From assembly GCA_937876695.1 (NCBI GenBank), contig CALFHW010000095.1, positions 1-11,975 on the forward strand: a stretch of DNA of 11,975 bases. The letters are read 5' to 3'. Position 1 is the stretch's first letter. Each line of letters starts with the position of its first letter. This document shows positions 1 through 6,367 of this stretch, piece after piece. The stretch comes from an uncultured bacterium (lineage in GTDB: Bacteria; Patescibacteriota; Dojkabacteria; CALFHW01). Under the pieces are notes generated by a model. That model had not been told where the DNA came from and did not search any database. It saw nothing but the letters and a program-made list of their open reading frames with translations. The position numbers and the translations under genes are program-made.

Positions 1-38
1 GAATGAACTCAACTATTGCGGGTTTTGGATTTACCCTG

Positions 39-47
39 TGATACAAT
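39..47 (+). promoter_or_regulatory. extended -10 promoter element
   Basis: The sequence TGATACAAT matches an extended -10 (TGn followed by TACAAT). A possible weak -35, TTGCGG at 16-21, is spaced 20 bp away, which is long. Initiation near 54 would give a leader of about 22 nt to the ATG at 76, with no Shine-Dalgarno in it. Confidence 0.4.
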
Positions 48-75
48 CCTAACAATAATTTCATTAGTATAAAAC

Positions 76-822
76 ATGTCTGTTTCCGTTCAAGGAGAAA
101 CTCCAACCCCTGAAATTCTTTCATTGCAGAATGATATAGCTCTGGCCATAGGTAACACTGAAGTTAACGTCGATCATCTCGAGCTAATCGCAAGGCGCCT
201 GACAGAGCAGGTAAATTTACAGGCCAGGCACGACAAAGATCTTGACATTACAATTCCAAATGCCGTAGTTAAGATTTTTGCTGTGGAATTCACAAATGAG
301 GCAGGGAAAAAGAAGAAGAGGGGTGAATTACATGAGTTGATTGAAGCAGAAGCAAACTATGCTCAGCAAGGTGGACAAGATCCAGTGGAGCTCCTGGAGG
401 AAGTTGGGGATGTTGTAGGTAAATATGCCCTTGGAATTAGACATGTAGCTGATTTTCAAGGTGAAGGAGATCATTGGAAAGACTTCCCAAAGGATCTGTG
501 TAATGCTCTTGGATATGATTATAAGACGGCCCTTCTGGCATACATTGCTAAATATGGAGTACGTGTTGCAAAGGGAAAGGATGACATCCTAGAGAGAGCG
601 GCTGTCACTTCATTGTTAGGGCAACGTGGGGATCTAGTAGTCAATACAAGAATAACAGCTGATGAAAGGAATGCTAGAATTAGCGACCTTATTTGGGAGT
701 ATGAAATAGAATTCATCTTAATGGACCTAAGCACGCCGAATGGCAAGGGTTTCGATATAGACTTGTCTACTTTGTCTATTGAGGAGAATCAAATCCCCAC
801 ACGGCGCGTAGTTAGCGACTAG
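76..822 (+). CDS. MazG-like nucleotide pyrophosphohydrolase candidate
   Basis: A 248-aa soluble protein. The central part carries the signature of the all-alpha NTP pyrophosphohydrolase (MazG/HisE/dUTPase) superfamily. E87xxE90 lies in a helix and is followed 19 residues later by E109xxD112 in the context EEVGDVV, the usual Mg2+-binding E-x2-E...E-x2-D arrangement. A later helix, KYGVR near 159-163 followed by KDD near 168-170, is in the place where the family has its Lys/Arg nucleotide contacts. Members hydrolyse (d)NTPs to NMP and pyrophosphate and act in nucleotide-pool cleaning. The first 80 residues and the Asp/Glu-rich C-terminal 50 residues are not recognised and make it longer than a minimal MazG domain of about 100 aa. 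ATG 76 is the first start in frame and follows the extended -10. No Shine-Dalgarno is seen. It is followed by 170 bp without a clear terminator. The family call rests on motif spacing only. Confidence 0.45.
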   Translation: MSVSVQGETPTPEILSLQNDIALAIGNTEVNVDHLELIARRLTEQVNLQARHDKDLDITIPNAVVKIFAVEFTNEAGKKKKRGELHELIEAEANYAQQGGQDPVELLEEVGDVVGKYALGIRHVADFQGEGDHWKDFPKDLCNALGYDYKTALLAYIAKYGVRVAKGKDDILERAAVTSLLGQRGDLVVNTRITADERNARISDLIWEYEIEFILMDLSTPNGKGFDIDLSTLSIEENQIPTRRVVSD

Positions 823-922
823 CAGCAGCCCTTCAATCAACAGATGGTTTTCTTCACTGGCTTCTTAGTTCAGCAAAATAGTAGAAAATCAATCCGTCAC
901 ATAAACTCTAGAAACTTTCGTG

Positions 923-952
923 TATAATATCCATTTTAGAGCAGTATATAAT
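923..952 (+). promoter_or_regulatory. two -10-like boxes upstream of the cyclase gene
   Basis: TATAAT occurs at 923-928 and again at 947-952 within a very AT-rich stretch. The nearer box would start transcription near 959 and leave a leader of about 33 nt before ATG 993. No convincing -35 or Shine-Dalgarno is seen. Confidence 0.35.
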
Positions 953-992
953 CTTGTATATTCAATAATTATGCACCTTATTGACGATATAA

Positions 993-2540
993 ATGGATAA
1001 GCTAGTGTCAGCGATAAAAAAGTTTGATAAAAAAGAGCCGTATACTGGTCAGATATATGGACTTGCTTATTTGCTTATAGAAAATCCTAAAGCACTTTCC
1101 AATTTGCGAAATTATGCTGTCGACAGAATACTCGAGTCTGCCAAATCCATCGGCAAACACGTTTGCATCGTAGAAGGTGGAAATGTAAATAATTACTACA
1201 TTTCACATCACTACAACTTTGCAGTTAACTTACTGGTTATCGTAGCAATCCAAAGGTTAGTAAAGGTAGGTGCATACCGTTTGGCTGAGTTAGAAAAACT
1301 AAAGTTGAAATTAATCGCGTTTCTAGAAGCGGAACAGACTTTTTTGGATGACTATTCTAAAAAAACAGTAGGGTTTGAACTCATTACAGGGAAGTTCTTA
1401 GAAGAAATTAGTGAATTTAGTGGGGGCAAGCTCAGCAGAAAGTATAGCGAACTAAGAGAAAAGAGGCTAGCAAATACCTCGAAAGTGTTGCTATTCAGCC
1501 CTGAGGGTCTCGACGATAATTTGAAACTTGAAGATGGATTTCGTGAGCAAGTGATTAAGGGCGCAAATACAGAGGTGTTCGCTTTCAACTCACCGGAGTT
1601 AACAATCAAGATGGCAGATGAACTCGATCAAAACAATAGCGAGCTTGTTAGCGCCCTAACTAACAAAGTCACTTCTCTACAAGGTGTGCCTCCTTTTTTC
1701 GAAAGTGACAGATTCTTTTTCCCGCTTGCTATCGAAGTGCTCAGAACTACTGGTTTACTTGAAATAAGTAAGGTGCGGGATGCGTCGTTGGATCAGGTGA
1801 AGAGACTGGAACTTTTCGGCGGCCATCCAGGCGACTACCATCCTCAAAAAGGATTCTCAATTGCTAAAGGCTTTGAGCTGTATGACCTGGACACTTCATC
1901 TATGTTAATGAAGGCGTTATACAGTTTAGGACTCTGGGGCGCAAAAGAGGAGCGATTTGCCTGGAGCTATTACAGCTCTGATAGTGATTATCGATATTCA
2001 ACTTACAAGAAAGATAATAGATTCTCTCCATCTGTGTTGGCGCATCTTCTGTCCGCGCAGTGTTTGGTCGATGGGATAGAAGGTGATTTATTGAAGGTTA
2101 TATTTAAAATTATCGACGATGGACTTTATTCCGACAAATACAACGCCTCAACCCTTTATGTGCAATACTCTCTGCTAGTGGGCCTCATTGATTCACAAGT
2201 CAGTGGCTTTGATTGCATGAAGTATATTGACCGGCTTGTCGCCAGCATTCTTTCTGCAAAAAAAGAGACAGGGTTGTTTACAACCTTTGCCGGTCTAAGT
2301 ACTGGCACAGTTGAGGAGACTACTTGGGCCGCTTTAGCTTTAAACTACTATAGAATGAAGATAGATAACTCCCACATAAGAATAAATGAGAGTATTCAAT
2401 CCATTAAAAACGTCATGAAAACCCAGAATACTGCACGGGTAGAGGAATTGGAAAGACTATGGATATTCAAACAAATCTATACTCCGATTACGTTTAATCA
2501 GTTATTATTTGCTGTGATTGACCAACTGGAAATTCAATAA
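993..2540 (+). CDS. class II terpene (diterpene) cyclase, Rv3377c-like
   Basis: A 515-aa soluble protein that I read as a class II terpene cyclase of the beta-gamma alpha-barrel type. Visible landmarks, in order: VGFELI at 126-131; a proline/acidic segment followed by ESDRFFFPLAIEVLRTTG at 237-254, in the place of the family's DLFE..W...L...G helix; the acid motif D298-L-D300-T301 followed by SSM and an Ala/Leu helix; DKYNAS at 381-386, matching the family's DKWH.S; VEETTWAALAL at 440-450, matching the EETAYALxAL helix; and LWIFKQIY at 489-496. The same landmarks, including DxDT rather than DxDD, occur in M. tuberculosis Rv3377c (501 aa), which converts geranylgeranyl diphosphate to tuberculosinyl (halimadienyl) diphosphate by protonation. 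The likely general acid D300 is kept. Substrate and product here are unknown. There is no class I DDxxD metal site and no signal peptide. Downstream is an orphan gene, then convergently an Rv3378c-like gene. The comparison is from memory of the Rv3377c sequence. Confidence 0.7.
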   Translation: MDKLVSAIKKFDKKEPYTGQIYGLAYLLIENPKALSNLRNYAVDRILESAKSIGKHVCIVEGGNVNNYYISHHYNFAVNLLVIVAIQRLVKVGAYRLAELEKLKLKLIAFLEAEQTFLDDYSKKTVGFELITGKFLEEISEFSGGKLSRKYSELREKRLANTSKVLLFSPEGLDDNLKLEDGFREQVIKGANTEVFAFNSPELTIKMADELDQNNSELVSALTNKVTSLQGVPPFFESDRFFFPLAIEVLRTTGLLEISKVRDASLDQVKRLELFGGHPGDYHPQKGFSIAKGFELYDLDTSSMLMKALYSLGLWGAKEERFAWSYYSSDSDYRYSTYKKDNRFSPSVLAHLLSAQCLVDGIEGDLLKVIFKIIDDGLYSDKYNASTLYVQYSLLVGLIDSQVSGFDCMKYIDRLVASILSAKKETGLFTTFAGLSTGTVEETTWAALALNYYRMKIDNSHIRINESIQSIKNVMKTQNTARVEELERLWIFKQIYTPITFNQLLFAVIDQLEIQ

Positions 2541-2591
2541 ATGACCGCATCTATCTTGACTATTAAGCATGTTGTCATATAGAATTCTGTC

Positions 2592-2608
2592 TATAATATT
2601 GCTATTAT
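2592..2608 (+). promoter_or_regulatory. -10-like boxes upstream of the 234-aa gene
   Basis: TATAAT at 2592-2597 and TATTAT at 2603-2608 precede ATG 2615 by 17 and 6 nt. TTGTCA at 2572-2577 is only 14 bp from the first box, too close for a standard -35. Either box would give a leader of about 11 nt or less. There is no Shine-Dalgarno. Confidence 0.35.
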
Positions 2609-2614
2609 AAAACT

Positions 2615-3319
2615 ATGAGTTTAATTGGACAAACTGGAGATACAGGAAAGTTAGTTCCCAATATGGGTGAAACACAGAAACTTGAGCCGGTTGATCCACT
2701 TTTGCTGGAACTACACAAGTCAATCACAGAAATAGGATTACTTGCAGATACCAAGACTCTCTTCAACTCTCCACAGGAACTAAGTGATATGGGAGGGAAA
2801 TTTGCATTGCATTATACAAGAATGCTCAATGACAGAAATGAATTAGTTGCAGCTGTATTTTCATACTCGATGGGGAACGTGGATTGGGAGGGGATTGGTG
2901 AAAGAAGCTTATATTTTGATGCGGATGATGGAGATAGGATGTCGGAGGCATTCTTAAGTGCCGCATTAAAGACATCTGAGATCGTAGCAGTCGGTGGTGA
3001 ATTAGATGCTTTAAAAAATGTACCTTTGTTCTCGTTTATCGACTTTGGGACCAAGAGGGTTGCTACCTCAAGCTTTGGGGCAAACTTTCCGGTTATAATC
3101 CGTGGACTTCCTGAAGACACGGGTAAAAGGTTACAGGAGACCCTGATGGCAGGTCCTGATGCGAGTGACGTTGTTCGGTTTATTGGTGGCTTCCAAAGAA
3201 CACTAATGAAAGCTGCTGCTGCAGTAGGACTAATACCCAATCTTTTTACTTTTACTGATAAAAGAGAGGCGCTAACACGTTTGAAGAACGAGGTCAGCCG
3301 TCATATGTCTAAGAGGTAG
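2615..3319 (+). CDS. hypothetical protein, 234 aa
   Basis: I do not recognise this protein. It is soluble, with no signal peptide or membrane helix, and starts with a Gly/Thr-rich, probably disordered segment of about 25 residues. The middle holds an acidic stretch, FDADDGDRMSEAF, near 101-113. The C-terminal half alternates strand-like segments (LFSFIDFG near 137-144, FPVIIRGLP near 158-166) with helices, and the last 30 residues are basic and helical (Lys/Arg with MSKR at the end). It follows the cyclase gene by 74 bp but has its own -10-like boxes, so it may be transcribed separately or together with it. Its stop is 14 bp from the end of the convergent transferase-like gene. A role with the neighbouring terpenoid genes is possible from position alone. 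The long open frame and balanced composition support a real gene. Confidence 0.65.
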   Translation: MSLIGQTGDTGKLVPNMGETQKLEPVDPLLLELHKSITEIGLLADTKTLFNSPQELSDMGGKFALHYTRMLNDRNELVAAVFSYSMGNVDWEGIGERSLYFDADDGDRMSEAFLSAALKTSEIVAVGGELDALKNVPLFSFIDFGTKRVATSSFGANFPVIIRGLPEDTGKRLQETLMAGPDASDVVRFIGGFQRTLMKAAAAVGLIPNLFTFTDKREALTRLKNEVSRHMSKR

Positions 3320-3333
3320 TTCTAGAAGGGCGA

Positions 3334-4371
3334 TCACCTAATCAACCCAGTGACGGTGTCTGGAGACTGGCCGTTCTGGAGGGAGTTAACTACACGTTTA
3401 TGCAGCTCTGAGATATCGATTTGCCCTGCATAGTCTAGTTTTGTACTTCTCATGGCGGCTTTTTTCTCGCTAGCAATGTCGGTAAAGATCTTTTTGTAGA
3501 GGTCTTTGCCCATTAGCAGACTCGGCCCGCTGTAATAGAATAATCTGCATCTCTTGCGATAATTGAGCTCTGCCGAAAGCGTCGATCTAATATGCAGATC
3601 GCCGTTGAAGTTTGTGCCGATGATACTGGAATCTATGGGCAGAATTCTGCCGTTGCACAGCTTTTTAATCCTAGTCTCATATAGCTTATCTTCGAGAGCA
3701 ATCGGGTCGCTGGAAGAGGTGAGGTCCTCGACGAAATCTTCCAGTTGGCCATGCTGCTGCATATTCTGAAGCTCCTTGGTATAGGTGTAGTTGTTCACAG
3801 GGAATAATTCCAGACCAAAATAGACATTGCCTTCTTTATGTTTGAAATTACTCTGAAATTCCTGTATTTTTTTAGCTAACGAATGAATTTTATCCTGTGG
3901 TTTGTAGAAGTCCAGAATTTGATCCAATCCTATAAAGTAGGGTGTATAACCCTCGTCGTAAAATTTGAGCATGAAATCGCTGAGTAAATTGCTGAGCGTC
4001 ATAAACATGGCCTCAACGTATTCCGGGCCGCGGCTCTTCCAGGCTTCAAAGTGGTAGAGAGTTGTGATTATGTCCGTCACCCCTAGCTTTTTGAGCATTC
4101 GCCAGTGAGCAAAGTAGAAGTAGCTCATCACTTTTGAGTACTCTAGGGGGTCGCCCATGGCTCCTGGGTCAAAGTCGCTAGCGATTTCAGGGTTTTTCTC
4201 GTACTCTTTCAGGTAATTGTAGTAGGTGAGCAGCGTTCTTGTCTTTCCCCATTGAGCAATTACAGTGTAGCCACCAGGGTATTTTTGCTGCATTTTCTGA
4301 CGAATATCTTGGAAATCTTTTTCGTCGTCCTGCGTAAGTTCGAGTGGTTTGAATAGTTCGTTAACTTTCAT
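3334..4371 (-). CDS. cis-prenyltransferase-fold protein, Rv3378c-like (prenyl diphosphate transferase/phosphatase)
   Basis: A 345-aa soluble protein with the order of motifs of the undecaprenyl diphosphate synthase fold, but highly divergent. YTVIAQWGKTR at 35-45 stands where the family has IIMDGNGRW. LGVTDIITTLYHFEAWK at 96-112 corresponds to the GI..LTLYAFS.ENW helix-strand. SRGPEYVEAMFMTLSNLL (113-130) and FIG (146-148) follow. DLHIRS at 258-263 corresponds to DL.IRT. The best resemblance is to Rv3378c of M. tuberculosis, which transfers the tuberculosinyl group to adenosine or releases tuberculosinol. Shared patterns include RG..Y(V/I), (L/F).FY, a segment like LFYYSGPSLLM (277-287) and DYAG/DYSA (313-316). 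The Asp of the DGxxR motif is Trp41 here, so metal binding must differ or be lost. It is about 50 aa longer than Rv3378c, mostly between residues 155 and 250. Its ATG directly follows the stop of the HAD gene, implying one mRNA and coupled translation. The comparison is from memory. Confidence 0.55.
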   Translation of the reverse strand: MKVNELFKPLELTQDDEKDFQDIRQKMQQKYPGGYTVIAQWGKTRTLLTYYNYLKEYEKNPEIASDFDPGAMGDPLEYSKVMSYFYFAHWRMLKKLGVTDIITTLYHFEAWKSRGPEYVEAMFMTLSNLLSDFMLKFYDEGYTPYFIGLDQILDFYKPQDKIHSLAKKIQEFQSNFKHKEGNVYFGLELFPVNNYTYTKELQNMQQHGQLEDFVEDLTSSSDPIALEDKLYETRIKKLCNGRILPIDSSIIGTNFNGDLHIRSTLSAELNYRKRCRLFYYSGPSLLMGKDLYKKIFTDIASEKKAAMRSTKLDYAGQIDISELHKRVVNSLQNGQSPDTVTGLIR

Positions 4372-5064
4372 CTAGATTTTTTCAATTATTTTAAGTAATG
4401 AGTTGATGGTTTTTAGGCTCTTGGTATTGATTGCCGCGTCGCCTCTAACTAATAGGTAAGAGGCCATCCCCAGTTCCTGCGCGGCGGCGACATTCTCTGG
4501 CTCGTCGTCTATGAAGAGGACTTCTGAGGCGGGCAACTGCATTTTTTCGAGTACGAACTGGTAGGCCCTGGGGTCGGGTTTAGCAAATCCAGTCATGGTT
4601 TTATTGAACAATAGCTCACTGTCAAATAGCTGAGGATCGATGCCGCTTTCAGAGAGGGAAGCGGCGACATTTGGCAGTTCGAAGTTGGTCAGAATAGCGA
4701 GTTTAAGACCCTTGCTAGCGAGCTTTTCTAGAACCTCGATTGTCTCCGGAAAGGGCGTGTACACAGAGTAATAAAATGGCTCTAGGTCTAGCAGTTTTTC
4801 AGTCTGTTTAGGGTCCAAATTGAACTTAGCAGGCACCTCAACTAGCCAAAAATCGTGCCAAAAAGCCTTCTCTTCGGCAATTGTAGTAGGTAGCTTCCCA
4901 TCCCTTTTATCCCAATAAGCCATCAATCCATAAAAGTCTAAATCCGGCACGAATTCGTTGAATTTCTGCTGCAAGCTAGCGATTTTGGCTTGGTCAAAAT
5001 AGAGAAGGGTGTTGTCCCGGTCGAAGATGATTCCCTTTATAGTTGCATGTGCATTTGTGATCAT
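4372..5064 (-). CDS. HAD-superfamily phosphatase
   Basis: A 230-aa protein with all four HAD motifs, numbered from the ATG at 5064. Motif I is D15-R-D17-N-T (nucleophile and acid/base Asp). Motif II is ILTN ending at T126-N127. Motif III is K162 in GFAKPDP. Motif IV is FIDDEPEN with D186 and D187. An alpha-helical cap lies between motifs I and II (about 25-105), giving the class I, YjjG/REG2/phosphoglycolate-phosphatase-like architecture that hydrolyses small phosphate esters. The substrate cannot be read from the sequence. A TTG nine bases upstream is in frame, but it overlaps the -10 box TATAAT (5073-5078), so the ATG at 5064 is the likely start and the mRNA is probably leaderless. The stop TAG is followed at once by the ATG of the transferase-like gene, so the two are co-transcribed. 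A link to prenyl phosphate chemistry is an inference from that arrangement. Confidence 0.85.
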   Translation of the reverse strand: MITNAHATIKGIIFDRDNTLLYFDQAKIASLQQKFNEFVPDLDFYGLMAYWDKRDGKLPTTIAEEKAFWHDFWLVEVPAKFNLDPKQTEKLLDLEPFYYSVYTPFPETIEVLEKLASKGLKLAILTNFELPNVAASLSESGIDPQLFDSELLFNKTMTGFAKPDPRAYQFVLEKMQLPASEVLFIDDEPENVAAAQELGMASYLLVRGDAAINTKSLKTINSLLKIIEKI

Positions 5065-5072
5065 TTGGGACA

Positions 5073-5078
5073 ATTATA
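5073..5078 (-). promoter_or_regulatory. -10 box of the HAD/transferase operon (leaderless)
   Basis: A perfect TATAAT on the minus strand lies 8 nt before the ATG at 5064. With normal spacing the first transcribed base falls at or next to the ATG, so the message would be leaderless. No clear -35 is seen. Confidence 0.6.
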
Positions 5079-5110
5079 GCGTATCTTTATTGCAATTACT
5101 TGTGATATAC

Positions 5111-5134
5111 AAAAAGCGCTTGCGCTTGAAGCGC
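5111..5134 (-). terminator. intrinsic terminator of the exonuclease gene
   Basis: On the minus strand GCGCTT (5134-5129) can pair with AAGCGC (5121-5116) across a 7-nt loop and is followed by TTTTT (5115-5111). It lies 10 nt after the exonuclease stop codon and separates that gene from the HAD operon. An alternative 6-bp stem (TGCGCT/AGCGCA) overlaps it. Confidence 0.6.
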
Positions 5135-5144
5135 ATCGCACCGC

Positions 5145-5696
5145 CTACATCAACCTCCTCAGTAGCTCCCTGGTGGCTTTGACGTCACTGAGAGCGTCAT
5201 GGGCCTTAAGCTCGATCCCGAAGTGCTTGCAGACTGTCTCTAGCTTGAAATCTGGCAGAGTTAGCTTGCCTTGGTAGGCCTGAAAACTGAGCAGATGCAT
5301 AGGGTCGAGCCTGCGGTGACTGACATAGCTATGAAAATATTTGTCGCCTTGTTTGGCAAAAAACTCCTGCATGAAGCGCAAGTCGAAGTCAACGTTGTAG
5401 CCCGCGGGGTAGAATTTGTCAGCCCGATCGAACTTATCGACGTATTTGCCTAACATAGTACTGAAGTCGTTATATACCTCGCGGGCAGGAGGGTAGCGCT
5501 TGAGATCTTCCATCGAGGTGCTCGTCACCAGCAGCGCGCCCATGTCGATGGCGTCCCAGTTAACCGGCTGTACGTTGCTATTGAACTCCTCAACCACCTG
5601 GCCGTCGATCTCCACTAGCGCCGCCAGCTGAATTACATCCTGCTTGCGCGCATCCAGTCCCGTCGTCTCTACATCGATAAAAATGGTTTTTGGCAT
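5145..5696 (-). CDS. DEDDh-family 3'-5' exonuclease (DnaQ-like)
   Basis: A 183-aa protein of the RNase T/DnaQ exonuclease superfamily. Exo I is F-I-D8-V-E10-T-T-G with the two metal-binding acids. Exo II is Y-N101-V-D-F-D105 in the family pattern N..FD. Exo III is H166-D-A-L-S-D171, giving the DEDDh form. Such enzymes remove nucleotides from 3' ends of DNA or RNA using two Mg2+ ions, either as a polymerase proofreading subunit or as a stand-alone nuclease. The protein is only the nuclease domain, close to the length of DNA polymerase III epsilon-like or oligoribonuclease-like members, and has no clamp-binding or polymerase-binding tail that I can see. The ATG at 5696 is well placed just before the MPKTIFIDVETTG strand. 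It is transcribed away from the small membrane protein gene and has its own terminator downstream. Confidence 0.88.
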   Translation of the reverse strand: MPKTIFIDVETTGLDARKQDVIQLAALVEIDGQVVEEFNSNVQPVNWDAIDMGALLVTSTSMEDLKRYPPAREVYNDFSTMLGKYVDKFDRADKFYPAGYNVDFDLRFMQEFFAKQGDKYFHSYVSHRRLDPMHLLSFQAYQGKLTLPDFKLETVCKHFGIELKAHDALSDVKATRELLRRLM

Positions 5697-5709
5697 ATTA
5701 TCTTACTCT

Positions 5710-5715
5710 ATCATA
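5710..5715 (-). promoter_or_regulatory. possible -10 of the exonuclease gene
   Basis: TATGAT on the minus strand lies 13 nt before the ATG at 5696 in a 60-bp divergent gap. There is no recognisable -35. Initiation would leave a leader of only about 6 nt. Confidence 0.3.
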
Positions 5716-5740
5716 TGTGATAGCATGAGCTAAGTTAATT

Positions 5741-5750
5741 TATAAATAAT
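5741..5750 (+). promoter_or_regulatory. AT-rich -10 region of the small membrane protein gene
   Basis: TATAAATAAT ends 6 nt before the ATG at 5757. Either TATAAA or AATAAT could serve as the -10, again leaving almost no leader. The TTG at 5751 is in frame but sits inside this promoter region, so the ATG is preferred. Confidence 0.35.
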
Positions 5751-5756
5751 TTGTAC

Positions 5757-6290
5757 ATGAAGAATGTAATCTTAATTTTATTGGGTGTGTTCGTGATCTG
5801 TGCTTGTGCGTGTATGGTGTTAGTCGGAATTCCTACAGTATTAGTACTTACAGCTGGTCCAACTTACAATGTACCTGCTAGTAGAATGGAATCTAGTTAC
5901 CTAACCGGCCTTAGCACTATCACAGGCTATGTGGAGATCGACCCAGGAGCCAACAGCTTCATCAGCGACCCTCGTATTGCTAGCAAGTTATTTACTAAAT
6001 CTAGCTTGGCAACTGGTACTGGCGAAATCGAACAGTATATCTTGGTGCAAACTGGCGATGCAATTCTAGATGCAACTGAAGTAGTCGCAAGATTAGATAA
6101 TGCTAGTTGCTCACCAAAAGTCAGCACAAATATTACTAATACCAACATCATCGAGTACAAAGGTAACTGTGCAGGCAGAGCTTACTACTTCTTAGAGAGA
6201 GTAGCAGAGAAGAAAGTCATCTTGTTTGAAACTGCCGAGATGGGTCAGGTAGAGTTAGAGGCCTTCATCAAGGCATACGCCGGAATCTAA
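5757..6290 (+). CDS. small membrane-anchored extracytoplasmic protein, unknown function
   Basis: A 177-aa protein, counted from the ATG at 5757. Residues 4-33 form one strongly hydrophobic segment after a single Lys, an uncleaved anchor or signal peptide. It contains an odd cysteine cluster (C15, C17, C19) but no normal lipobox. The rest (about 35-177) is polar, predicted to be outside the membrane, and rich in Thr, Ser, Ile and Val, in keeping with a small beta-rich domain. C118 and C138 could form a disulfide. I do not recognise the family. The gene stands alone between a divergent exonuclease gene and a strong terminator 50 bp downstream. The codon use and composition resemble the FecR-like gene further on, so both may be native surface proteins. 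Confidence 0.7.
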   Translation: MKNVILILLGVFVICACACMVLVGIPTVLVLTAGPTYNVPASRMESSYLTGLSTITGYVEIDPGANSFISDPRIASKLFTKSSLATGTGEIEQYILVQTGDAILDATEVVARLDNASCSPKVSTNITNTNIIEYKGNCAGRAYYFLERVAEKKVILFETAEMGQVELEAFIKAYAGI

Positions 6291-6340
6291 GGGACGGCAC
6301 CAGCGAGCGGAGAGATTCGCTCAAGCTAGCGTTTAAAACT

Positions 6341-6367
6341 GGCGCCTACGAAAGTAGGCGCCTTTTT
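6341..6367. terminator. strong intrinsic terminator shared by convergent genes
   Basis: Nine-base perfect arms, GGCGCCTAC (6341-6349) and GTAGGCGCC (6354-6362), close a GAAA tetraloop and are followed on the plus strand by TTTTT. It ends the small membrane protein gene. The stop codon of the opposite histidine-kinase-like gene (6346-6348) lies inside the left arm. A shorter T-run follows the stem in the minus direction, so it may work both ways. A weaker stem (GAGCG/CGCTC, 6305-6322) precedes it. Confidence 0.85.

Noticed and set aside
2812..3240. 142-codon minus-strand frame
   Set aside because: It is opposite the 234-aa gene, Ser/Ala/Pro-rich without motifs, with no promoter or upstream partner. 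The plus-strand frame is longer and better composed.
3320..3333. terminator between the convergent 234-aa and transferase-like genes
   Set aside because: The 14-bp gap and its flanks show only short, weak complementarity (AGGT/ACCT) and no T-run, so no terminator is called.
5071..5073. TTG as the start codon of the HAD gene
   Set aside because: It overlaps the TATAAT -10 box. The ATG at 5064 lies at the predicted transcription start and keeps the whole HAD domain.
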